Source of the DNA: a virus
Direction: 5' to 3' (one strand)
IMG/VR virus record: IMGVR_UViG_3300042691_023051
Span: 1-44,925 of that record
DNA length: 44,925 bases
Shown here piece after piece: positions 1 to 8,895 of the stretch. How positions within the stretch are numbered: the first letter of the stretch is position 1; each line of letters begins with the position of its first letter. The notes beneath the pieces are model-generated. The model saw only the letters and a program-made list of their open reading frames with translations. It was not told the DNA's origin and ran no database searches. Position numbers and translations under genes: made by a program.

Positions 1-1118
1 TAATTGATATTGGTGAAATATTCTTAGAACAAAATAGAAATATTGTACAAACTACTATATTTAATGAAATACCACCGAGAGCAGACTTTAGAGACTACGG
101 GGTTATAAATTATTTTAATAAGAATAGTGGTATTTATTATTTTGAAAGAGCAAAGAAACAAATCGTAGGTAACAAACAATATAATTTCTTGGTAGGTCCG
201 GAAGCAACATGGTCGTTTGGTACGATATATAACAAAAATGATGTAGTGGTACAATATGGTGGTAAAAATGAAGCCAAGTATGGTAATGGAAAATTGTATA
301 GATACGTTGCTATGAACGCACCGGTGGCATCGTATAATTATCCATCGGTTGATAAAAATAATTGGGTACCCATATACTATACAGGAAAAGCTATTCAAAA
401 ACCATATCGTGTTATTTTCGATACGTATAGAACTTCCACGATTGAAGATTTACGTGTATTACCATTAACTATTGTGGATATAGCTCGTCCGATAAACGAG
501 CCAAAACGATACAATACAACACTACGAATACAGTCAATATCACCAAACACGAGATTAATAGGATCAATACGTTTACAGATAATAGCTGAACTGTTTTCTA
601 TTAAATCCACGGCAAGTAATCTGAGATTGAGATTGTATAGTACTGCACAAAACAGAGAAGCGGATGCTGATAGACCGGTTGGAATTGAACCTGTTGGGGA
701 TCATGGAGTATTATTTGACATAACCATAACTCCGGACATTCAAAATATCAATTATGGATTGTTCCCCGAAGTTAGATTGGTTAATTCCGACGCTTCTCCA
801 AACGCATTAATATATTATATAATTGATGAAGTTGGTGGTAATTCCGTGAATGATTTGACTGTCGATTTTGGATATTATGCTATTGAAACGGAGTCAATAA
901 TTCCATCCGAGTATTTACAGAGACATTATAAGTTTTTCAGAGACAATTTGTTGTCAACAAAACGACGAAATTATATCGGATGTTTACAAACGGTAGCAAC
1001 AACAACTGATGGTAGAGATCCGGTTGAAGTCACAAACACGGCTGGTACAACTATTACGGTATCACCAAACATCTTGTTGGATGAAGAAAATTTGGGTGGA
1101 ACTAACCTAAATGTGTAA
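1..1118 (+). CDS. Virion structural protein, 5'-truncated by window edge
   Basis: The reading frame is open from base 3, so the true N-terminus lies outside the window and at least 371 residues are visible. A TTG at 189 is an internal codon, not the start. The protein is rich in Thr, Asn, Tyr and Ile, has no membrane segment and no catalytic motif that I recognise. The predicted character is mostly beta, and the final 60 residues (around NYIGCLQTVATTTDG) look like the C-terminal ends of structural proteins in marine T4-like phages. It precedes four more structural-type genes, so a baseplate or tail role is likely but is inference from context. Confidence 0.7.
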   Translation, partial: IDIGEIFLEQNRNIVQTTIFNEIPPRADFRDYGVINYFNKNSGIYYFERAKKQIVGNKQYNFLVGPEATWSFGTIYNKNDVVVQYGGKNEAKYGNGKLYRYVAMNAPVASYNYPSVDKNNWVPIYYTGKAIQKPYRVIFDTYRTSTIEDLRVLPLTIVDIARPINEPKRYNTTLRIQSISPNTRLIGSIRLQIIAELFSIKSTASNLRLRLYSTAQNREADADRPVGIEPVGDHGVLFDITITPDIQNINYGLFPEVRLVNSDASPNALIYYIIDEVGGNSVNDLTVDFGYYAIETESIIPSEYLQRHYKFFRDNLLSTKRRNYIGCLQTVATTTDGRDPVEVTNTAGTTITVSPNILLDEENLGGTNLNV

Positions 1119-1134
1119 TAAAAAGTATTTGTAA

Positions 1135-1147
1135 CATATTTATATTG
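1135..1147 (+). promoter_or_regulatory. Putative late promoter motif (CATATTTATATTG)
   Basis: One of about eight copies of an intergenic TTATA-centred motif. It lies 31 nt before the ATG at 1176, in the 57-nt gap between two structural genes. Promoter function is inferred from recurrence and position. Confidence 0.4.
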
Positions 1148-1175
1148 GACAATTTAAGTTTGAGGGGTACAAAAC

Positions 1176-1805
1176 ATGGGATATTTAAACAATTCTACAA
1201 TTACGGTCGATGCGATATTGACTAAAAAAGGTAGAGAATTATTATCAAAAGGTCAAAGTCAGTTCAACATCACTCAGTTCGCTGTAGCAGATGACGAGGT
1301 GGACTATACGTTATATACAACGTCCCATCCCCTTGGATCGTCTTATTACGGGGCTATAATCGAAAACATGCCAGTACTAGAAGCATCTCCTGACGAAACA
1401 CAATCTATGAGATATAAGTTGGTATCGTTAGATCGTGGAACAAAGGAAATTCCAACCATCTCGTTGGGTGTCACTGGTTACTCGTTGAATTATAACGATT
1501 CTATAACAGTTAATCCGACCACAACATCTGAACTAGCAACGGCTGGATATACGGCAATCATATACGATGGTACCATCGTAACATTGTCAACTGGTGCACC
1601 GCTTCCAACGGGTACAACCACACCGTTCTTCGCTGCAAATCAAGCAGTAAGTGCCAATGCGGTAGTTGTACAAGGATTTACGTTTAATTTAACTGCAAAA
1701 GAATTAACCGTAGATAGACAGACGCAACTTGTGATTGTCAATAATCTAACAGGTGCAACAAAGACTGTAACTGTTACAGTCAACGCTAAACCATTACTAG
1801 TATAA
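1176..1805 (+). CDS. Virion structural protein, tail-associated type
   Basis: This 209-residue protein starts at an ATG preceded by GAGGGG. The N-terminal 50 residues (MGYLNNSTITVDAILTKKG, then LLSKGQSQFNITQFAVADDE) are a pattern I associate with conserved uncharacterised structural proteins of T4-like marine phages. The second half is Thr/Val/Ala-rich and probably beta-sandwich: residues 110-209 read like an Ig-like domain (YTAIIYDGT, then TKTVTVTVNAKPLLV). No enzymatic motif is visible. It sits 15 nt before the next structural gene and is probably cotranscribed with it. Tail or baseplate decoration is the likely role; the exact function is unknown. Confidence 0.65.
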   Translation: MGYLNNSTITVDAILTKKGRELLSKGQSQFNITQFAVADDEVDYTLYTTSHPLGSSYYGAIIENMPVLEASPDETQSMRYKLVSLDRGTKEIPTISLGVTGYSLNYNDSITVNPTTTSELATAGYTAIIYDGTIVTLSTGAPLPTGTTTPFFAANQAVSANAVVVQGFTFNLTAKELTVDRQTQLVIVNNLTGATKTVTVTVNAKPLLV

Positions 1806-1819
1806 TAGGGGTTTGATAT

Positions 1820-2965
1820 ATGGCAATTCGTACATTTGTCCCGTTTAACACCGATGAAGATATCGTTGTGGCAAATCAAACCACAGTTACAACTGGTTTG
1901 TGGTCAGGTGATACTGGAAGTTTAGTTTCCTTCTTCTCATCCAGTACACAAATTTCATCTAGTGGTGAATATTATTTTGATATTTACGACAAGAACCCAT
2001 CATCAGCGCCAACAGCGGAAGTTCAATTTGCTGTAGCGTATGGACATTCTAATGGTGCTGGTACGCCAACACTATTACAAGACGATTTAGCAAATCTCTC
2101 AACGAAAGCAACATATCTACAATATAAGAATATATTGTTAGATCCTTCTGACGATTTGTTCACATTTGGCGAGTACAGTACGGATCACATATATGTGATT
2201 AACATTGCTCGTAGTCGATTAAGAGAACAACTAGACCCAGGTAACTGGTTATTGACATTATCTGGATCCAGTGGTAAGTTCACATTCATCGATGATAGTG
2301 GTCAGACGTTGAGTGCAAAATCAGCAACGGCAAAATCTGGACGAGTATTTAACGTTGTTTCTGGATCATTAACGGGTGTCAGTGGAAGTACGGTTGCGGC
2401 ATCACAATCAGTACAAGCTAAGGGATTTGGATTGGTATATCCTGATTTGGGTATCATCGTATTAAATCCAGATGCAATTGTTCCAACTGTTGGATTTTTG
2501 TCGGCATCTGTAGCAGGTGCAGCTGGTGGTACGGGATGCGGTGACACGGAAGATTTCTATTATTCTACCGCCGCCGGAAGTGCCGGAAGACCATTTGCAC
2601 CATACACAGGATCGTTAGCAGGAACAACAACAACTCCACGTGCACAATATAATCACGACGGATTGGTTCGTTCAATTGTATTGGGTGGAGATTTCCAGGC
2701 ACGTTCTGCAGAAACTATTTCATCAACGCATTATTTCGTCCGATTGAGAAATAAAGATTTCAATTATTCGAACAATCCAACATTCTATAACAATACGAAC
2801 GGACAAATCTTGAATGAAGATTTCGTACAAGACCCGCACGTATTTGCCACAACAGTTGGATTGTATAATAATGCAAAGGAATTGTTGGCGGTAGCCAAAA
2901 TGAGTCGTCCATTGGAAAAGACATTTGATAAGGAAGCTTTAATCCGAGTTCGTCTCGACTTCTAA
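1820..2965 (+). CDS. Virion structural protein (paralogue A of adjacent pair)
   Basis: A 381-residue protein starting at ATG after an AGGGG ribosome site. It is Ser/Thr/Gly-rich with short beta-like stretches and a central glycine-rich part (GAAGGTGCGDTEDFYYST, around residues 233-251). The C-terminal 40 residues contain TTVGLYNNAKELLAVAKMSRP and end in a basic VRLDF tail. The same arrangement ends the following gene (TTIGLYNDYELVAVAKLARP, ending VKFDT), so the two share a homologous C-terminal module. That module is probably an assembly or attachment domain. A tail or baseplate component is likely; nothing points to an enzyme. Confidence 0.65.
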   Translation: MAIRTFVPFNTDEDIVVANQTTVTTGLWSGDTGSLVSFFSSSTQISSSGEYYFDIYDKNPSSAPTAEVQFAVAYGHSNGAGTPTLLQDDLANLSTKATYLQYKNILLDPSDDLFTFGEYSTDHIYVINIARSRLREQLDPGNWLLTLSGSSGKFTFIDDSGQTLSAKSATAKSGRVFNVVSGSLTGVSGSTVAASQSVQAKGFGLVYPDLGIIVLNPDAIVPTVGFLSASVAGAAGGTGCGDTEDFYYSTAAGSAGRPFAPYTGSLAGTTTTPRAQYNHDGLVRSIVLGGDFQARSAETISSTHYFVRLRNKDFNYSNNPTFYNNTNGQILNEDFVQDPHVFATTVGLYNNAKELLAVAKMSRPLEKTFDKEALIRVRLDF

Positions 2966-2982
2966 TGAACTAGGGAGGTTCT

Positions 2983-3921
2983 ATGAGAGTTCTCAAACCT
3001 CTCGATCGTGATGGATATTCAAGAGAACCATTTCTTGCATACGCATCGCAAAGTTATACAATAATATCTGGAGCGGTAGATAATCCGCTCCAGGTATCTA
3101 TTGATATAGCAAATCAACCGCCTGAGGGATGGACAAGTTTTCAACAAAACGATTTTGATGTTGGTTATATAAACGAGTCGGGTGTATACGCATATCAACT
3201 ATTTAATTTTTTAAATACAAGTTTTTATTCGTCCCACTCGTTTATAGGATATGGTACCGAATCGGTTGCGATAACTAAATTTACCCCGTCTGCATCTTTG
3301 TTTGTGTTTAATTTAGCAAACGATGCTATTGGTGAGGGAGTAAAAGAATCTACGTTTAGTGTACAAACATCTGGATCTTCTGTAAAAATATTGGATGATG
3401 GTTATGGAAGATTGTATGTGAACAATATAAATAATGTAGTAGGAAATATTTTTTATAAGCACGGAATTGCGGTAGTAAAAGCAAATCTATCAGCAACAAC
3501 ACAATCTATATCAACGAATGGATTGCAAATAAAAGAATATGTTCCATTGGTGGTAGCGTTTTCATCATCAACTACAATTTTTGAACACAACGTTGTTTGT
3601 AAACTAGAACCATTTGAATTTAATAAAAGTTACTATAATCCAAGTTTAAGATTTTTTAATTCAGTAACAGGGTCTTATACTAGTGGGTCTAAAACAATAA
3701 CATACACGGATTACGTATTTAATTACAATCCATCTGCATCGGCAACGGTATTGTCTGGGGAATCTTTGTATGATTTGTTTGAATCACAATCTTTGACTCC
3801 GTATATTACAACGATTGGATTGTATAATGATTATGAATTGGTTGCTGTCGCAAAATTAGCAAGACCTATACCGAGAACACTAAATGTTCCGCAAACGTTC
3901 ATTGTAAAATTTGACACATAA
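2983..3921 (+). CDS. Virion structural protein (paralogue B of adjacent pair)
   Basis: A 312-residue protein with a very strong ribosome site (GGGAGG, 7 nt before ATG). Residues 1-60 are unlike the preceding gene. The last about 45 residues are clearly homologous to its C-terminus (TTIGLYNDYELVAVAKLARP). A segment around GSKTITYTDYVFNYNPSAS also parallels the RNKDFNYSNNPTF region of the neighbour. The two genes probably arose by duplication with divergence of the N-terminal part. It is likely a structural component of tail or baseplate. Its distinct N-terminal domain may contact a different partner (inference). Confidence 0.65.
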   Translation: MRVLKPLDRDGYSREPFLAYASQSYTIISGAVDNPLQVSIDIANQPPEGWTSFQQNDFDVGYINESGVYAYQLFNFLNTSFYSSHSFIGYGTESVAITKFTPSASLFVFNLANDAIGEGVKESTFSVQTSGSSVKILDDGYGRLYVNNINNVVGNIFYKHGIAVVKANLSATTQSISTNGLQIKEYVPLVVAFSSSTTIFEHNVVCKLEPFEFNKSYYNPSLRFFNSVTGSYTSGSKTITYTDYVFNYNPSASATVLSGESLYDLFESQSLTPYITTIGLYNDYELVAVAKLARPIPRTLNVPQTFIVKFDT

Positions 3922-3934
3922 TGTGGAGAATAAT

Positions 3935-4348
3935 ATGTCAAAATTAGTTGAGTTGTTAGAAAGTAAAACAAAGTACGACCGATTGAATTCAATACCTGGT
4001 GGTACACAAAACTTTAGTGTTCGTTTACAATCGGACGTAGAAGACGCCAATCGACAAAAGAATGCTACAAACTTTATAGATACAGATAATAAATTTCAAG
4101 AGGAATTTACTGTAAATGAAGCAAAAAACGCATTGGCTGTGGATGGTATATCTAAGGCGGATGAAGCAGACTATACGAAATACACGGCAGAAGCTTTGGC
4201 AAATTACGAAAAACGATCTGTGGATCCTAAGTTGGCAAGATACGGATCAAAATTAATACAAAAGTACTTAGCAACCAAAGCAGATACCCAATTCAAAACA
4301 TTGAATGCGGCAACGGAAGGAATTAAATTGGTATATAATCCAGCATAA
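3935..4348 (+). CDS. Small hypothetical protein
   Basis: I start this 137-residue protein at the ATG at 3935, which has GGAG 7 nt upstream; an in-frame TTG at 3911 overlapping the previous gene is less likely. It begins MSKLVELLESKTKYDRL and is predicted largely helical and charged, with alternating acidic and basic patches. A GGTQNFSVRLQSDVEDANRQ segment follows at about residues 20-40. No family is recognised. It closes the first structural cluster, before the nuclease/primase genes. Confidence 0.55.
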   Translation: MSKLVELLESKTKYDRLNSIPGGTQNFSVRLQSDVEDANRQKNATNFIDTDNKFQEEFTVNEAKNALAVDGISKADEADYTKYTAEALANYEKRSVDPKLARYGSKLIQKYLATKADTQFKTLNAATEGIKLVYNPA

Positions 4349-4366
4349 TTAAAATAAAGAGGTTAT

Positions 4367-4708
4367 ATGAAAAGCAGGTCAGCAAAAAATAAAGGAAAAC
4401 GATTGCAGAATGCAATTCGTGATCTTATACTTGAACACTTTCCGACACTAGAACCTGATGATGTTGTATCAACATTGATGGGTGATTCTGGGGCAGATAT
4501 TAAATTATCTCCATTAGCTCGGAAAGTGTTTCCGTATTCTCCTGAGTGTAAGAACCAAGAAAAAATTAATATATGGTCGGCGTTAGAACAGGCAGAAAAA
4601 AATACCAAAGAAAACACTCATCCTGTTGTATTCTTCAAACGAAATAATACAAAAACGTATGCTATAATAGAAGTAGACCATTTTTTTGAGTTAACAAAAA
4701 ATAAATAA
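4367..4708 (+). CDS. PD-(D/E)XK nuclease-like protein
   Basis: A 113-residue protein with the spacing of a restriction-endonuclease-like fold. A basic N-terminus and helix (residues 1-24) is followed by GDSGADIKLS with Asp44. ECKNQE at 60-65 supplies the E-x-K pair (Glu60, Lys62). A helix SALEQAEKN and a strand PVVFFKRN come next. This order (D, then E-x-K, then helix and strand) is characteristic of Holliday-junction-resolvase or VRR-NUC-like small nucleases. It lies upstream of primase and the Mre11-Rad50 fusion, fitting a recombination or DNA-processing role. The fold is inferred from motif order only; substrate is unknown. Confidence 0.55.
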   Translation: MKSRSAKNKGKRLQNAIRDLILEHFPTLEPDDVVSTLMGDSGADIKLSPLARKVFPYSPECKNQEKINIWSALEQAEKNTKENTHPVVFFKRNNTKTYAIIEVDHFFELTKNK

Positions 4709-4736
4709 TAATAAATTGACACTTGTTTTTTTGATG

Positions 4737-4778
4737 AAGAGAGATTAGATTTACATTGATATGAATCTAATCTCTCTT
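4737..4778 (+). promoter_or_regulatory. 15-bp perfect inverted repeat enclosing the primase start codon
   Basis: The left arm AAGAGAGATTAGATT (4737-4751) is exactly complementary to AATCTAATCTCTCTT (4764-4778). The 12-nt loop (4752-4763) ends with the primase ATG (4761-4763). The right arm is followed by TTATC, giving a terminator-like appearance, but it lies inside the coding sequence. The only purine-rich ribosome-site candidate (GAAGAGAG) is within the left arm. A role in translational control or attenuation of primase is inferred. Confidence 0.65.
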
Positions 4779-5672
4779 TTATCACAAATACTCGGTGACT
4801 ATAAGCATCATGGGAAAGGAGAACACTATTTCTCTTGTCCATTCTGCCATCACCACAACAAGAAATTTGCCGTTAATTTATTAAATAATAAATGGCATTG
4901 TTGGGTATGCGGTTCAAAGGGAAATCATCTGATTGGACTGTTTAAAAAACTGGATGTATCCAAGTCACAGATAAAAGAATTAAAAAAATTATTATCTGAA
5001 GATGACGTTAAGTCATTTGTAGAAACAAATGATGAACATGTAGAGTTACGACTTCCTAATGAATTTAAACCATTGTGGGTACCGGTAAATACATTTGAGT
5101 ATAAGCATGCGATTCGGTATTTGAAAAATCGTAATATTTCTGGATATGATATTATTCGATATCGTATGGGTTACTGTGAAACTGGACATTATGGTGGTCG
5201 TATTATTGTTCCATCTTATGGGTTGGATGGAAAATTGAATTACTTTGTCGCACGAAGTTATCACGATGGGGGAATGAAGTATAAGAATCCTCCAGTATCT
5301 AAGAATGTTATTGTATTCGAAGACCAGATTAATTGGGAAGAACCGATTATATTGTGTGAGGGTGTATTCGACGCGATAGCGGTACGACGAAATGCTATCC
5401 CGATGCTTGGTAAATTTCTTCCAAAAAAATTAGAAACCAAATTACTTGAAAAGCAAGTAAAGAAAGTGTATATTTTACTTGATGATGACGCACGTAATGA
5501 GGCGTTAGAACTTGAACAGAAATTGAAATCAAATGGGCTACAAGTAGCACAAGTGTTTGTTACTGGTGGGGATGCTGCTGACTTGGGATTTCAAAAAACT
5601 TGGGAGTTCATAGATAACTCCAAAACAACTACCTTTAAGGACTTTATACAAAATAGGTTACAAAATATATGA
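4761..5672 (+). CDS. DNA primase, DnaG/T4 gp61-type
   Basis: A 303-residue protein that synthesises RNA primers for lagging-strand replication, normally with a gp41-type helicase. The N-terminal zinc-binding domain has Cys26/Cys29 (CPFC) and Cys47/Cys50 (CWVC). A central catalytic region follows. A Toprim motif lies at about 195-245, with Glu200-Gly and Asp204 (CEGVFD) and a DDD at 241-243 (YILLDDDAR). The length is slightly below T4 gp61 (342 by memory). The start lies in the loop of a 15-bp hairpin with no free ribosome site, suggesting controlled translation. The stop overlaps the next ATG (ATGA at 5669-5672), implying translational coupling to the Mre11-Rad50 fusion. Confidence 0.88.
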   Translation: MNLISLLSQILGDYKHHGKGEHYFSCPFCHHHNKKFAVNLLNNKWHCWVCGSKGNHLIGLFKKLDVSKSQIKELKKLLSEDDVKSFVETNDEHVELRLPNEFKPLWVPVNTFEYKHAIRYLKNRNISGYDIIRYRMGYCETGHYGGRIIVPSYGLDGKLNYFVARSYHDGGMKYKNPPVSKNVIVFEDQINWEEPIILCEGVFDAIAVRRNAIPMLGKFLPKKLETKLLEKQVKKVYILLDDDARNEALELEQKLKSNGLQVAQVFVTGGDAADLGFQKTWEFIDNSKTTTFKDFIQNRLQNI

Positions 5673-8600
5673 CATATATTCCTGTATTTACTGGTATTGA
5701 AAAACTTAACAAAATTGTACATCTGGCGGATATTCATATACGTTTGTTTAAACGACATGACGAATATCGTGAATGTTTTGAAACACTGTATAACCAATTA
5801 CGTCAAGAAGATTTGACCGATTCGGTTATTGTTGTTGCGGGTGATATCCTCCATGCAAAGACAGACATGAGTCCTGAGATGGTAATGTTAGCTACTGAGT
5901 TTTTGAAGAAACTTGCTGATATTGCCCCAACGCTTGTTATTGCGGGTAATCATGATTTGAACTTATCCAACATGAATCGATTGGATAGTTTGACTCCACT
6001 GATTAAGAGTATCAACCACGAACGGTTATTTTATTTGAAACACTCAGGTGTGTATCGTGTTGGTGATACAGACTTTGCTGTGTTTTCTATTTTGGATGAT
6101 AAGGAGAAGTGGCCGTCTGTTAAGGACTGTGAGATGTACCGTAAGATTGCGTTGTACCACGGACCAGTACACGGTGCACAGACCGATGCACGATATACGA
6201 TTACCAATAGACATGTTGAAACCTCACTATTTAATGGGTTTGATATGGTCTTGTTAGGTGATATCCACAAGTATCAAGTACTACAAGAACGAGATGATAA
6301 AACGAAGAAACCCATCGTAGTGTATGCCTCGTCATTAATCCAACAGAACCACGGTGAATCTATATCAAATCATGGTTGGTGTATGTGGGATGTAAAAAAC
6401 TGTAAGCATCAGTTCCGAGAATTACCAAACAATTATGGATACTACACGGTAGACGTTAAGAATGGAAAGGTTCCTGTATTATCGGACGTTCCAAAAAATG
6501 TGCGTATGCGTATTTTTACGGGTACGTTGGATACTACAGGTGTAAAAAAATTAGTATCTGTGTTAAGAAAACAACACAATATTATTGAGTTGAGCATCAA
6601 TAAATCCAGACACGACAGTACTGATAGAGAGAAGTTGAAAAGTGGAATGGAAATGGTGGACGTACAAAATGTTAATGTACAGAACGCACTTATCCAAGAT
6701 TGGCTGGAACGAACGTATGATAATACCATTAGTTCAAATTTAATGACGCAAATATTGGATGTGAATAAAACTCTTAACTCCAATATCAATCATGATGATC
6801 ATTCTCGTAATATACATTGGCGTCCCATCCAATTAAAATTTTCCAACATGTTTTCCTACGGGGAAGATAATATTATTAACTTTGGAAAGATGAAGGGAAT
6901 CTATGGGGTATTCGCTCCGAATGCCACGGGAAAGAGTTCATCTATGGACGCACTTATATTCTGCCTGTACGATAAGACACCACGTGCGTTCCGTGGTGAC
7001 CACATTATGAATAATCGTAGAAATGAATTTACTTGTCAATTGAAATTTGAAATTAACAACGAAATATTTTATATCCGCCGTACGGGAACGCGTAAGAAAA
7101 ACGGGGATGTAAAAGTTGATGTGTCATTCTGGAAAGAAAACGACGATGGTACGCATACCTCATTAAATGGTGAAGACCGTCGTGATACCAATTCCAATAT
7201 CCGTAATTATGTTGGTAGTTACGAAGACTTTGTGTTAACCACATTAAGTGGTCAAACAAGTAACGCATTATTTATCGATAAGTCTCACAGCGAACGTAAA
7301 GATTTACTGATTCAATTTATGGGATTGAGTATCTTTGATAAGTTGTGTGATACAGCGAATGACGAGATGAAGGAAATCTCAGGAGCATTACGTAAGTTCA
7401 AGAAAATAGACTTTACACAGACGTTATCAGATACTCAGAATAAGTTAGACACTTCTCGTGAGGAACAAGAACGAGTAGAAGGTTTATTTACTAAGATAAA
7501 GGATGAACGGGAACTTTTATATACCAAGTTGAAGGATTTGCAAGATCAAAAGAAACCAGTTCCTAATATCGAACTGGATATTCATAAATTACGTGCTGAT
7601 TTGGACCGAGTAAAACGTAATCATACCAACCAAGCGGAAGAAAAAATACAACAAGAAACCAAACTATCAAACATACAGTCGGTACTTGATAGTAAAATGG
7701 ACATCTTGTCATCTGTAAATTTGGACGAGTTGAAGCACGATGTGACCGAATATAATCGTTTGTCTGAACTTATAAAGAAGGGTAATAATGCGCTTAAAGT
7801 AACCGTATCAAAAATACAAGAAAAAGAAAAGTTTAAGGAAAAGTTGGAGAGTTACACGTATAATCCAAATTGTGATGTATGCGTCACCAATAATCAATCC
7901 GTTATTACTGACTTGGGACAAGTTAAAATTGAATTGGAAGGATTATATGAATTACAAACTAAGCAAACGGAAGCTATCAGTGGAATCGATATTCAGAAGC
8001 AACCATTGGAAGAAAGAGTAATTGAATACGAACGTTATGTTGAATTGCAACGAGAAATTCAAATCTCGCAAAAATCTGTACATGAAGCGGAATTAAATAT
8101 TCAGAAGTTAATTACGACGATTGAAAAGTATGACCGCCAAATTGAACAAATTGAAAAAGATATCGAACTTCATCGTGCTAATGAAGAAAATATTAAACAT
8201 AATTTAAATATCGATTCACATATCGATTATATACAACATGACATAGGAAGCAATAAAAAACAGAGTGATCATCTAGAAAAGGTACTTCGTGACCTTCACG
8301 GGGAAATTCGTGTATTGGAAGCTAGTAAGACCGACATTATGAATCAGATTAAGGAAGCTGAACAGTTGGAGAATACTTATGAAGCGTATAAGTATTATAT
8401 GGAAGCTGTCGGGAGAGATGGTATCCCCTATGAACTAATGAGTAAGGTAATACCAAATATCGAATCGGAAATTAATAATATTCTGTCACAGATAGTAGAT
8501 TTTACTATTTCTCTTGAGGTGGATGGTAAGAATATCGTTGGTAAACTTAACTATGATTATGACCGTATCTGGCCATTGGAAAACAGTTCGGGAATGGAAC

Positions 8601-8857
8601 GATTTGTCAGTAGTCTGGCAATCCGTGTTGCTTTAATGAACGCCTCAAATCTCCCGAAATCCAATTTTTTAATCATTGATGAGGGGTTGGGTACGTTAGA
8701 TGCTGAAAATTTATCGTCTATGCATACGTTATTTAGTATTCTCAAAGCACAATTTGACTTCCTTGTCGTGATTAGTCATCTGGATGCCGCCAGAGATATG
8801 GTAGATAATTTAATTGAAATTAAAAGAGAGGACGGATTCTCGTATATCCAATCCTGA
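5669..8857 (+). CDS. Fused Mre11-Rad50 (T4 gp47-gp46 / SbcD-SbcC) nuclease-ATPase
   Basis: One uninterrupted 1062-residue frame carries both subunits of the recombination nuclease. Residues 1-230 are a calcineurin-like phosphoesterase with the metal motifs Asp21-x-His23, Gly-Asp59, GNHD at 93-96, YHGPVHG at 163-169 and GDIH at 197-200. A linker/capping region runs to about 380. The Rad50/SbcC ATPase half follows: Walker A around 416-424 (APNATGKSS), long coiled coils, a zinc-hook CDVC (Cys735, Cys738), an ABC signature SSGME near 973, Walker B LIIDE near 1001-1005 and an H-loop His near 1037. All key residues are present, so it looks active. T4 encodes these as separate genes 46 and 47, for end resection and host DNA breakdown. 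Read-through sequencing would exclude an assembly artefact, but the frame is clean. Confidence 0.92.
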   Translation: MTYIPVFTGIEKLNKIVHLADIHIRLFKRHDEYRECFETLYNQLRQEDLTDSVIVVAGDILHAKTDMSPEMVMLATEFLKKLADIAPTLVIAGNHDLNLSNMNRLDSLTPLIKSINHERLFYLKHSGVYRVGDTDFAVFSILDDKEKWPSVKDCEMYRKIALYHGPVHGAQTDARYTITNRHVETSLFNGFDMVLLGDIHKYQVLQERDDKTKKPIVVYASSLIQQNHGESISNHGWCMWDVKNCKHQFRELPNNYGYYTVDVKNGKVPVLSDVPKNVRMRIFTGTLDTTGVKKLVSVLRKQHNIIELSINKSRHDSTDREKLKSGMEMVDVQNVNVQNALIQDWLERTYDNTISSNLMTQILDVNKTLNSNINHDDHSRNIHWRPIQLKFSNMFSYGEDNIINFGKMKGIYGVFAPNATGKSSSMDALIFCLYDKTPRAFRGDHIMNNRRNEFTCQLKFEINNEIFYIRRTGTRKKNGDVKVDVSFWKENDDGTHTSLNGEDRRDTNSNIRNYVGSYEDFVLTTLSGQTSNALFIDKSHSERKDLLIQFMGLSIFDKLCDTANDEMKEISGALRKFKKIDFTQTLSDTQNKLDTSREEQERVEGLFTKIKDERELLYTKLKDLQDQKKPVPNIELDIHKLRADLDRVKRNHTNQAEEKIQQETKLSNIQSVLDSKMDILSSVNLDELKHDVTEYNRLSELIKKGNNALKVTVSKIQEKEKFKEKLESYTYNPNCDVCVTNNQSVITDLGQVKIELEGLYELQTKQTEAISGIDIQKQPLEERVIEYERYVELQREIQISQKSVHEAELNIQKLITTIEKYDRQIEQIEKDIELHRANEENIKHNLNIDSHIDYIQHDIGSNKKQSDHLEKVLRDLHGEIRVLEASKTDIMNQIKEAEQLENTYEAYKYYMEAVGRDGIPYELMSKVIPNIESEINNILSQIVDFTISLEVDGKNIVGKLNYDYDRIWPLENSSGMERFVSSLAIRVALMNASNLPKSNFLIIDEGLGTLDAENLSSMHTLFSILKAQFDFLVVISHLDAARDMVDNLIEIKREDGFSYIQS

Positions 8858-8859
8858 TA

Positions 8860-8873
8860 ACTATTTATATTGA
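8860..8873 (+). promoter_or_regulatory. Putative late promoter motif (ACTATTTATATTGA)
   Basis: An exact ACTATTTATA core, identical to those at 30620 and 35859. It lies immediately after the Mre11-Rad50 stop, 26 nt before the next ATG. It plausibly starts a late transcript for the structural gene at 8896. Confidence 0.5.
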
Positions 8874-8895
8874 GTAGTTATCACTAAGGAACATT

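Noticed and set aside
189-1118. TTG at 189 as the start of the first gene
   Set aside because: The same frame is open back to base 3 with similar composition and no ribosome site precedes the TTG, so the gene is truncated by the window.
3911-3934. Upstream TTG start for the protein at 3935
   Set aside because: It overlaps the previous gene and has no ribosome site, while ATG 3935 has GGAG at proper spacing.
4716-4721. TTGACA as a sigma70 -35 box before primase
   Set aside because: No acceptable -10 hexamer at 16-18 nt downstream; the region is instead the hairpin arm.
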